A DNA stretch of 64,000 nt from Profundibacter amoris (GTDB lineage: Bacteria; Pseudomonadota; Alphaproteobacteria; Rhodobacterales; Rhodobacteraceae): NCBI RefSeq assembly GCF_003544895.1, contig NZ_CP032125.1, forward strand, positions 3,052,001-3,116,000, read 5' to 3'. Positions 56,981-64,000 of the stretch are shown here, piece after piece (the first letter of the stretch is position 1; every line of letters starts with the position of its first letter). The notes beneath the pieces are model-generated. The model saw nothing but the letters and a program-made list of their open reading frames with translations, had not been told where the DNA came from and made no database searches. Position numbers and translations under genes: made by a program.

Positions 56981-58349
56981 CCCACATCGCGCATTTGCGG
57001 TCGATGGTTTTGCGTGACACACCCAACCGCCGCGCGGCCTCGGCGCGGTTGCCACCACAGGCGTCCAGAACCGTCAGGATATGGCGGCGCTCGACTGCTT
57101 GCAGGGAATCCGGCGCGGCATCGGTGTCGTCCTCGTCACCACAGGAAAATTCCTGCGGGAATTCCCCAAGGATAAGCGAGCGTTCAATCAGATTGCGCAA
57201 TTCACGCACATTACCGGGCCAGTCATAGCAGGACAGCTTCAACAGCACCTGTTCGGTCAGCGGCAGCGGCGGCACGCGCAATTCATGCGACAGCTTTTTC
57301 ATGAACATCGCCGCCAGTTCCGGCAAGTCACTGATGCGTTCCCGCAAGGTGGGCATGCGAACATTCAGCACGTTGATCCGGTGATACAGATCCTCGCGGA
57401 ATTTACCCTGTTCAACAGCCGCCGGAAGGTCGGCATTGGTGGCAAATATGAAGCGAAGGTTCAGCGGAACCTCGCGTTGTGATCCAAAGGGGCGGATGCG
57501 CATTTCCTCGATTACCCGCAGCAGGGTGGCCTGCAACGACAGCGGCATTTCCGCGATTTCATCAAAGAACAATGTCCCGCCGCTGGCGTAAAGCAAAAGG
57601 CCATCCTGCCGTCCGTGGGCTTGTGACGGATCATTCTGCACATTGCCAAACAGTTCATTCGCGATCACCTCGGGTGAAAACGACGCGCAGTTGACCGGCA
57701 CAAAGGGTTTGTCGGCGCGGTCCGACATGGCGTGCAGGGTGCGGGCAGCGATTTCCTTGCCGGTGCCGGTATCGCCGGTAAACAGCACCGGCGTCGGCAG
57801 CGGCGCCACCCGTTGCAGGGTTTCGCGGATATCGACAATTTCTTTTGAATTTCCCAGCAACCGCCCCCGCCCTGCCGTGGCATCTGCCGACAATTCATAT
57901 TTCAGCAGGTAGTTCTCGCGTTGCAGGTGCAGCCGGTCCATGCTGCGGGCCACCGCGTTCAGTATCTGGTTCGAGCGGAACGGTTTCAGCACGAAATCCA
58001 CCGCACCCGCCCGCAGCGCCTGAATGGCGGTTTCCAGATCGGCAAAGGCGGTGATCAGGATTGCATCGGCGAAAAACCCGACCTGACGCTGTTCCCGCAG
58101 CCATTCAAGGCCGGATTTCCCCGGCAGGATATTATCAAGGATAACAATGTCATAGTGGTTGTTGTCCAGCAGTTTTGAGGCTTCTTCCACATCGGCAGCC
58201 TGTTCGACCCGCTTACACCGCGGCCCCAGAATTTTGGTCAGAAAATTGCGCATTCCCGGCTCGTCATCCACCACAAGGATTGAGCACAGCTCAAGCCCAA
58301 CGCCGAATTCGGGCGAAGTATTGGTCGGGGGGGTGTCGGGTTTATTCAT
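56973..58349 (-). CDS. NtrC-type response regulator lacking the GAFTGA loop
   Basis: 458 residues from ATG 58349 (a GTG at 58355 is possible). Receiver at 22-140 with phospho-acceptor Asp72 (ILDNILPG), then an AAA+ domain with Walker A GDTGTGKE (192-199) and Walker B GGTLFFDEI (257-265), then a Fis-type helix-turn-helix at the C-terminus (GGNRAEAARRLGVSRKTIDRK). Key point: where sigma-54 activators have GAFTGA (about 236-243) this has NVQNDPSQA, so it should not open sigma-54 promoters. Rhodobacter capsulatus NtrC and HupR are known precedents working without it. Likely controls the neighbouring fdh genes (inference). Confidence 0.9.
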
Positions 58350-58415
58350 CGGCACCCTATGTCTGTAATCCGGTTGATCATGATCCGTCTAACCTGCGCT
58401 ATCGGGCCTCAATTA

Positions 58416-59705
58416 TCAACCTTCTGCTTGCTCTATATCCTTCAAGGTTTCGGCAACCAGTTCGCCCAGCCCCAGCACTTCGAGGTGATCCATGTCGCGT
58501 TCTTCCAGACCTTCCTCGAACACAGTGCGACAGTTGGCACAGGGCACGACCACGGCTTCCAACCCGTCAATCGCGTTCAACTGGTCCGCCTTGCACCCGA
58601 AGGCCGCATTCTGCAAATCGGCTGCACGCGGGTTGGCCGAAACACCGCCACCGCCACCGCAACACAGGTTGCCAAGGCCGGCATTTTCCATCTCGACAAA
58701 ATCGGAACATGAATCATCCAGCAGCGAGCGCGGCTCTTTCAGCAACCCGCCACGTCGGATAATCTGGCAGGGATCATGCAGCGTCATCTTGCGCCCGTCC
58801 TTGGCCCCTGCCGGTATCTTGCCGTCACGGCGCAACTGGTCCAGCAGTTCGATAATGTGCACCACCTCGAATTTGAACGGACGGCCAACCATATTCGGCC
58901 CTGCCCAACGGATTGCACCATAGGCGTGGCCACATTCGGGGCTGATCACATATTTCACGCCCAACTCCTCGGCGGCATCTACGACGCGGGTAACGATTTC
59001 CTTGGCCAAGGGGCCGGAACCGATCTGGACACCGACGTTGGTTGCCTCGTAGGCCTTGGTGGAAATGGTCCAGCTGATACCGGCCTTTTTGAAAATTTTC
59101 GCATAGGCGCCGATGATTTCGGGAAAGCCCATAATCTCCATCGACGACAGGATCGCCATGTAATCGGCCCCCTGTTTGTCGACCTCGATCTTGATACCGG
59201 TTTCCTTTTCCTGGTGGGCAATCTGCGCCAGCAGGGCCTTGGGGGTCACGCCCATCGGGCTGCCGGTTTTCTCTACAAAATCCACCGATCGTTTCAACCC
59301 GTCCGGCACGATATCCGCTGCCGCATAGCCTTCGCGCATCTTGCGGATGGTGCCGGCGATGTCGATGCCCATCGGGCAAACCATGGTGCAACGCCCACAC
59401 ATGGTGCAGCTGTCGTAAACCAGCGTTTCCCATTCGCGCAGCTCGTCCTCGGTTACGGCCGGGGGCAGCAGGCCGAACATCTTGCGAATGCTGTGCAGCG
59501 GCGCTTTTTCCCGTTTGTAGGCCTTGACCATCGGGAACAATTTGTAGGTGGGTGTGTATTTCGGATCCTTGGTGGCCATGTAGAAATGGCACGCCTCGGC
59601 ACATTCGCCGCAATGCACGCAGGCCTCGAAAAACGAGGCGACCTCGCCATCGGTAAATTGCAGGAATTTATCAACGGCGATTTGGGCTTTGTTATCACTG
59701 CTCAT
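58416..59705 (-). CDS. CCG-domain iron-sulfur protein (HdrD/DsrK/GlpC-like)
   Basis: 429 residues from ATG 59705. Two 4Fe-4S sites near the N-terminus (CVHCGECAEACHFY and CTMCGRCTMVCPMG), then two CCG-type cysteine clusters: CGHAYGAIRWAG with HDPCQIIRRGG, and LGNLCCGGGGGVSANP with PCANCRTVFEEG. Such subunits pair with a NarI-type cytochrome b (here 59702-60343, overlapping by 4 bases) to move electrons between a quinone pool and a disulfide or other acceptor. The name of the substrate cannot be given. It is the last structural gene before the regulator. Confidence 0.9.
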   Translation of the reverse strand: MSSDNKAQIAVDKFLQFTDGEVASFFEACVHCGECAEACHFYMATKDPKYTPTYKLFPMVKAYKREKAPLHSIRKMFGLLPPAVTEDELREWETLVYDSCTMCGRCTMVCPMGIDIAGTIRKMREGYAAADIVPDGLKRSVDFVEKTGSPMGVTPKALLAQIAHQEKETGIKIEVDKQGADYMAILSSMEIMGFPEIIGAYAKIFKKAGISWTISTKAYEATNVGVQIGSGPLAKEIVTRVVDAAEELGVKYVISPECGHAYGAIRWAGPNMVGRPFKFEVVHIIELLDQLRRDGKIPAGAKDGRKMTLHDPCQIIRRGGLLKEPRSLLDDSCSDFVEMENAGLGNLCCGGGGGVSANPRAADLQNAAFGCKADQLNAIDGLEAVVVPCANCRTVFEEGLEERDMDHLEVLGLGELVAETLKDIEQAEG

Positions 59706-60343
59706 GGGTTCATCCCCTTCCGGCCATAGGTCGCGCCGGTGTGGCCGCGCGACAGAACAAAGGTGAAGGCGTGCATCAATCGGCTGAACGGGAAGTAGAT
59801 CAGCCAGATATCGACGAACAGCATATGGATGCCGCGCAGCACGTCGTGGCTTTGTTGCAGCGCCAGACAGCCGGTCAGCATGACAAGGAACGTCAGCCAT
59901 GTGCCGATATGGTCATCCCAATCGGAAATCAACCGCATTACAGGGTCCGAAATCCGGCGTACCCACAGCACAATCAAACCCGCAAAGGCAATTTCCGACA
60001 CAAGGATAAAGCCCCAGCGTGGCAGCGGTGTCCACGAAATACCCAGATATTGTTTGATGAAATCAATATGGAACGCGCCAAAGAAAAACAGCACAAACAG
60101 GCCTATATGGAAGGAATAACCACCGATGATATGGATCCAAGTGCGCCGCGCAAACATGCCGCGCGGTATGAAATGGCGCAGGTTTCCTTTGACGAAACCG
60201 GCTGCCGCCGACCCTTTGGGCGGGGAAATATCACGCTTGCGCCCCATACGGATCAGACCGAAAACGCGCCATGCAGCGGCCAGCACAAAAACAGCGGCGG
60301 AAAAATAAAACAGCGGACCCTCGACAAATTGCAGGAACGTCAT
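59702..60343 (-). CDS. NarI/HdrE-like membrane cytochrome b subunit
   Basis: 213 residues, five or six membrane helices. Heme-ligand-like histidines occur in WIHIIGGYSFHIGLF, GAFHIDF, and SHDVLRGIHML with SRLMHAF. Overlaps fdhC (60340) and the CCG protein by 4 bases, so it is translationally coupled to both. It probably exchanges electrons with quinone and hands them to or from the CCG partner. Confidence 0.86.
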   Translation of the reverse strand: MTFLQFVEGPLFYFSAAVFVLAAAWRVFGLIRMGRKRDISPPKGSAAAGFVKGNLRHFIPRGMFARRTWIHIIGGYSFHIGLFVLFFFGAFHIDFIKQYLGISWTPLPRWGFILVSEIAFAGLIVLWVRRISDPVMRLISDWDDHIGTWLTFLVMLTGCLALQQSHDVLRGIHMLFVDIWLIYFPFSRLMHAFTFVLSRGHTGATYGRKGMNP

Positions 60344-61413
60344 GATGTGCCCTCCTTGTCGGTAGACTCGGTTGCGGATTTTCCAGTCACCTCTTCGTAC
60401 CACAGGTCATGGTGCGCCTTGGCCCAGTTTTCGTCCACTTGGCCCTTCAGCATTGAATCAAGAGACCCCTCCATCCCGACAGTGCCGACATAGATGTGTC
60501 CAAACAGAACCGAAATCAGCAGGATCGCCCCGCCAGCATGCAGGATGGTCGACAGTTGCAACCAGCGCAGATCATCCACCAGCCACGGGAACAGCAACAG
60601 GATGCCAGTCACGCTCATCACGATACCGACAAGGATAACGATCCAGAACCATGTCTTTTCCCCAAAATTGAACTGCGAGGAACTGACGTGGCCGCCGAAA
60701 AATCCGCCCATTTTGAAGATCCATTTCAGATCGACAATTTGGAAAAAATTGCCGCGCACGAATTTGAAGAACATCCACAGAAGCGCCAGAATAAACAGTG
60801 GGCCAAACAGGTTGTGCCCTTGCATCGACGCACTGGTCAGGATCGAATTTACTTCTTTTCCCAGATAGGGCGCGATCAGCGGACGGCCCAGCAGGATAAT
60901 CAAGCCGGTGATCCCCAGAATGATAAACACGCCAGCCATGAACCAATGCGCAACCCGCTGGTTGATGTTGAACCGCGTCAGGGTGTTGTCTGAATACCCC
61001 CCGGGGATGCGCATTTTGCCCTTGATCAGGTGGTATAACAGCAGAATGCCGATCACCCCCAGCGGGAACCAACCGGCATATTTGCGGATATAGTTTTCAC
61101 GGATCAACCGCCAGTGTTCCCCGGTGGTGGTCATTACAGCCCCTTCAGGCAGGGCGGAAATCATCTGTTTGATATCGTTCGGATCACCCCCGCGAAAATT
61201 GCGCCAGAAATCGGATTGGGAATCTTCACCCAACGCATTCGACGGGCCTTCTTCTATCCCGTCATCCAGATTTACCGCATTCCCGGGCGCACGGACACTT
61301 TGTGCATATGTCTGGGACACCCCAAACAGCATCAGGATCACAAGCAGCAGGGCGAACCCTGCGACAAGCTTACCAACCGATATGCGGGCGGGTTTGAATA
61401 GTGTATCTTGCAA
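60340..61413 (-). CDS. fdhC: Formate dehydrogenase cytochrome b556 subunit
   Basis: 357 residues if started at the TTG 61413, which has AGAAAGG at a good distance; the frame is open to another TTG at 61482. N-terminal signal/anchor helix, a periplasmic segment of about 90 residues (unusual for E. coli FdoI, usual for FDH3-type gamma subunits), then four helices with FNINQRVAHWFMAGVFIILGITG, MQGHNLFGPLFILALL and STILHAGGAILLISVLFGHIYVGT carrying the heme and quinone-site histidines. Passes electrons from the Fe-S subunit to the quinone pool. Confidence 0.88.
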   Translation of the reverse strand: MQDTLFKPARISVGKLVAGFALLLVILMLFGVSQTYAQSVRAPGNAVNLDDGIEEGPSNALGEDSQSDFWRNFRGGDPNDIKQMISALPEGAVMTTTGEHWRLIRENYIRKYAGWFPLGVIGILLLYHLIKGKMRIPGGYSDNTLTRFNINQRVAHWFMAGVFIILGITGLIILLGRPLIAPYLGKEVNSILTSASMQGHNLFGPLFILALLWMFFKFVRGNFFQIVDLKWIFKMGGFFGGHVSSSQFNFGEKTWFWIVILVGIVMSVTGILLLFPWLVDDLRWLQLSTILHAGGAILLISVLFGHIYVGTVGMEGSLDSMLKGQVDENWAKAHHDLWYEEVTGKSATESTDKEGTS

Positions 61414-61515
61414 AGCTATTGACCTTTCTGACAAGGCTACGCGCGCGAAACCTTCGCGTCGCGGGGCAGTGGCGCGCGGCAAACGCGCGCGCCACGTTGT
61501 TTTCAGATCAAAGGA

Positions 61516-62109
61516 TCAGCCGCCCTTTTGGTTATAGGCAGTGCCCCAGCCCCAGGCGCCGGAGCCAAAGCCGCGTGCCACGACCCGTTCGCGGTAGATG
61601 CCGGACACAACGTCCCCGTCACCTGCCAGCAGGGCCTTGGTTGCGCACATCTCGGCGCAGATCGGCAGTTTGCCTTCCGCAATACGGTTGCGACCGTATT
61701 TCTGGAACTCGGCCTGACTGTTGTCCTCTTCCGGGCCACCAGCGCAGAAGGTGCATTTGTCCATCTTGCCGCGCGAACCATAGTTGCCGGCCTGTGGATA
61801 TTGCGGCGCACCAAACGGACACGCAAAGAAGCAATAGCCACAACCGATGCATAGATCCTTGTTGTGCAGCACAATGCCGTCGGCTGTCTGATAGAAACAG
61901 TCGGTCGGGCAAACGGCCATACAGGGCGCATCCGAACAATGCATACAGGCCATCGAGATCGAGCGTTCACCCGGTGTGCCATCATTGATGGTCACAACCC
62001 GGCGACGGTTGATGCCCCAAGGCACCTCGTGCTCGTTCTTGCAGGCAGTTACGCAGCCGTTGCATTCAATGCAGCGCTCCGCATCACAGAGAAATTTAAC
62101 TCGTGCCAT
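61516..62109 (-). CDS. fdhB: Formate dehydrogenase iron-sulfur subunit
   Basis: 197 residues. Four 4Fe-4S clusters' worth of cysteines: CIECNGCVTACKNEHEVPWG, CMHCSDAPCMAVCPTDCF, CIGCGYCFFACPFGAPQ and CTFCAGG...CAEMCATKAL. This matches FDH3-type beta subunits, with no C-terminal membrane helix. Lies 14 bases after fdhA and carries electrons to the cytochrome subunit. Confidence 0.94.
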   Translation of the reverse strand: MARVKFLCDAERCIECNGCVTACKNEHEVPWGINRRRVVTINDGTPGERSISMACMHCSDAPCMAVCPTDCFYQTADGIVLHNKDLCIGCGYCFFACPFGAPQYPQAGNYGSRGKMDKCTFCAGGPEEDNSQAEFQKYGRNRIAEGKLPICAEMCATKALLAGDGDVVSGIYRERVVARGFGSGAWGWGTAYNQKGG

Positions 62110-62123
62110 TTCTCAATTCTCCT

Positions 62124-64000
62124 TTACGCTACAGTGATTTTGCAAAGGGACGCCTTGGTCTCTTGCATTTGGGTGACGGAATCATAGCCATATGTCATGG
62201 CCGTATTGGCGCTTTCGCCCAATACATAAGGGTCGGCACCTTCGGGGTATTTGTCCCGCAGGTCCTTGCCTTCGAACTGGCCACCAAAGTGGAACGGCAT
62301 AAAGACAACGCCTTCGCCGACCCGTTGGGTTACCATCGCGGCCACTTTGACCTTGGCGCCTTCGGCCCCTTCAAGCCAGACCTGTTGGCCATCACGAATA
62401 CCCAGATTGTTGGCATCACGGGTATTGATCTCGACAAACATTTCCTGCTGAAGCTCGGCCAGCCACGGGTTGGAACGGCTTTCGTCGCCGCCACCCTCGT
62501 ATTCGACCAGACGGCCCGAAGTCAGGATCAGCGGATAGTCCTTGCTGAAGTCCTTTTTCTGGATCGATTCATACAGCGTTGGCAAACGATAGGCCTGTTT
62601 ATCCGCATAGGTCGGATAATCCGCTACCAGATCACGCCGCGATGTATAAAGCGGCTCGCGGTGGATCGGCACAGGGTCGGGGAAAGTCCAGACCACGGCG
62701 CGTGCCTTGGCGTTGCCGAACGGCGCACATTCATGCATGATCGCAACCCGCTGGATGCCGCCCGACAGGTCGGTCTTCCAGTTGGTTTTCGGTCCGGCCA
62801 CAGCGTCGATAGCGGCACGTTCCTCATCCGTCAGGTCTTTGTCCCAACCCAGATCCATCAGCATCTGCATTGTGAATTCGGGATAACCGTCCTGAATTTC
62901 GGACCCTTGCGAATAGACACCTTCGGCCAACAGGTTCACCCCGTCACGTTCCACACCGAAACGGGCGCGGAAGGTCAGGCCACCTTTGGAGACAGGCTTG
63001 GACATGTCATAAAGGTTTGGTGTGCCGGGGTGACCCATTTCGGGGGTGCCCCAACACGGCCAAGGCAGACCGTAGTATTCACCGTCGTTCGGGCCACCAA
63101 CGGCCTGAAGCGTGGTGCGGTCGAACGTGTGCTGGTTGGCCATATGGCTTTTGATCCGCTCGGGCGAACAGCCGGTATAACCGATGGTCCATGTCCCGCT
63201 GTTGATTTCGCGGGTGATGTCCTCGATGTTCGGCTCGTCCTCGGCATCCATCGAAATGTTGCGGAAGAACCTGTCGGCCCAGCCGAATTTCTTGGCAAAC
63301 TTGGCCATGATGATGTGATCCGGCAGTGATTCAAACACCGGCTCGATCACTTTGTCACGCCACTGGAATGACCGGTTGGATGCCGTCACCGAACCGCGCG
63401 TTTCGAACTGGGTCGAAGCGGGCAGCAGGTAAACACCGTCGGTGCGGTCATGAAGCACGGCTGAAACCGTTGGATAGGGGTCAACAACGACCAGCATATC
63501 CAGCTTCTCCATCGCGGTTTTCATTTCTTTGCCACGGGTCTGGCTGTTTGGCGCATGGCCCCACAGGATCATACCGCGCACATTGTTGGGCTGGTCGATG
63601 TTGTCCTTGTCTTCCAGAACACCGTCAATCCAGCGGCTGACCGGAATACCCTTCAGGTTCATCAGGGATTTGTCCTTGCCGTCAGCGCCTTTGATGCTGT
63701 CGAAACGGGACTTCATCCAGTCAAGGTCTTCGCCCCATACGCGCGACCAGTGCGCCCATGCGCCTGCGGACAGGCCATAGTAACCGGGCAGAGTGTGGGA
63801 CAGCACGCACATATCCGTTGCGCCCTGAACATTGTCGTGGCCGCGGAAAATGTTGGTGCCGCCGCCGCTGGTGCCCATGTTGCCAAGGGCCAGTTGCAGG
63901 ATGCAATAGGCGCGGGTGTTGTTGTTGCCGTTGGTGTGCTGGGTGCCACCCATGCACCAGATCAGGGTGCCGGGGCGGTTGTTGGCCAACGTGCGGGCAA
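62124..64000 (-). CDS. fdhA: Formate dehydrogenase large (molybdopterin) subunit, C-terminal part
   Basis: Open at the window edge; about 625 C-terminal residues are visible, the N-terminus with the first 4Fe-4S site and the catalytic Cys or Sec is outside. Visible: LANNRPGTLIWCMGGTQHTNGNNNTRAYCILQLALGNMG in pieces, GGGTNIFRGHDNVQGATDM (MGD binding), GMILWGHAPNSQ, DPYPTVSAV, LLPASTQFETRGSVTASNRSFQWR, and the C-terminal beta-barrel LILTSGRLVEYEGGGDESRSNP...DANNLGIRDGQQVWLEG. This is a formate dehydrogenase of the FDH3/FdnG type. Needs molybdenum cofactor from the moa genes in this window. An internal Met at 63989 is not the true start. Confidence 0.95.
   Translation of the reverse strand, partial: ARTLANNRPGTLIWCMGGTQHTNGNNNTRAYCILQLALGNMGTSGGGTNIFRGHDNVQGATDMCVLSHTLPGYYGLSAGAWAHWSRVWGEDLDWMKSRFDSIKGADGKDKSLMNLKGIPVSRWIDGVLEDKDNIDQPNNVRGMILWGHAPNSQTRGKEMKTAMEKLDMLVVVDPYPTVSAVLHDRTDGVYLLPASTQFETRGSVTASNRSFQWRDKVIEPVFESLPDHIIMAKFAKKFGWADRFFRNISMDAEDEPNIEDITREINSGTWTIGYTGCSPERIKSHMANQHTFDRTTLQAVGGPNDGEYYGLPWPCWGTPEMGHPGTPNLYDMSKPVSKGGLTFRARFGVERDGVNLLAEGVYSQGSEIQDGYPEFTMQMLMDLGWDKDLTDEERAAIDAVAGPKTNWKTDLSGGIQRVAIMHECAPFGNAKARAVVWTFPDPVPIHREPLYTSRRDLVADYPTYADKQAYRLPTLYESIQKKDFSKDYPLILTSGRLVEYEGGGDESRSNPWLAELQQEMFVEINTRDANNLGIRDGQQVWLEGAEGAKVKVAAMVTQRVGEGVVFMPFHFGGQFEGKDLRDKYPEGADPYVLGESANTAMTYGYDSVTQMQETKASLCKITVA

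Noticed and set aside
62103-63329. 408-codon open frame on the plus strand
   Set aside because: It is antisense to fdhA, which carries clear molybdopterin-enzyme motifs.

Overview
The window reads as chromosomal DNA of an alphaproteobacterium, most likely Rhodobacterales (Roseobacter/Rhodobacter group). The reasons are the high G+C codon usage, a CcrM-type GANTC methyltransferase, the order pyrB / two small membrane proteins / dihydroorotase-like gene / plsY, a three-subunit FDH3-type formate dehydrogenase and a DUF2793 protein. I saw no rRNA, tRNA, CRISPR array, transposase or integrase. Genes are densely packed; no gene-free stretch exceeds 300 bases.

Positions 1-29,700 are mostly housekeeping. 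They hold an RND efflux pair (first gene cut by the window edge), moaB, a uracil-DNA-glycosylase-like gene, a pyrB-(PH-like)2-pyrC'-plsY operon, a fatty acid desaturase, a small regulator/membrane-protein module bracketed by a 20-bp direct repeat (9072-10305), gshA, rsmE divergent from ubiA, an OmpA/BON-like protein, moaE-moaD-pgsA-uvrC, a pteridine-reductase-like SDR, a Na+/Ca2+ exchanger, an S49 peptidase, glpK, ccrM, rnhB, a membrane-bound OmpR-type DNA-binding protein and a PhoX-like protein.

Positions 29,700-55,000 form a surface polysaccharide locus. It has export parts (Wza-like outer-membrane protein, Wzc-like tyrosine kinase, YjbE/F/H-like proteins), sugar-nucleotide enzymes (a large CapD/WbpM-type dehydratase; a CapE-CapF-CapG set for UDP-N-acetyl-L-fucosamine; a close look-alike of UDP-sulfoquinovose synthase; several other epimerases), two GT4 glycosyltransferases, a Wzx-like flippase and a Wzy-like polymerase. 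The simplest reading is a Wzx/Wzy-dependent polysaccharide containing FucNAc, possibly QuiNAc, and possibly a sulfonated sugar. No initiating phosphoglycosyltransferase and no Wzb phosphatase is present in the window.

Positions 55,000-64,000 (all minus strand) hold a formate dehydrogenase operon (fdhA partial, Fe-S subunit, cytochrome b subunit) running into a NarI-like cytochrome b and an HdrD/DsrK-like CCG iron-sulfur protein, then a two-component system. Its NtrC-type regulator lacks the GAFTGA loop needed to contact sigma-54. The molybdenum cofactor genes moaB, moaD and moaE elsewhere in the window would serve this enzyme.

Most notable for follow-up: the regulator module with matched palindromes and flanking repeat; the sulfoquinovose-synthase-like gene inside a polysaccharide locus; the GAFTGA-less regulator beside the formate dehydrogenase/CCG module; the membrane-anchored winged-helix protein; the degenerate dihydroorotase; and tandem TGTGCACA palindromes in front of the capsule dehydratase gene.
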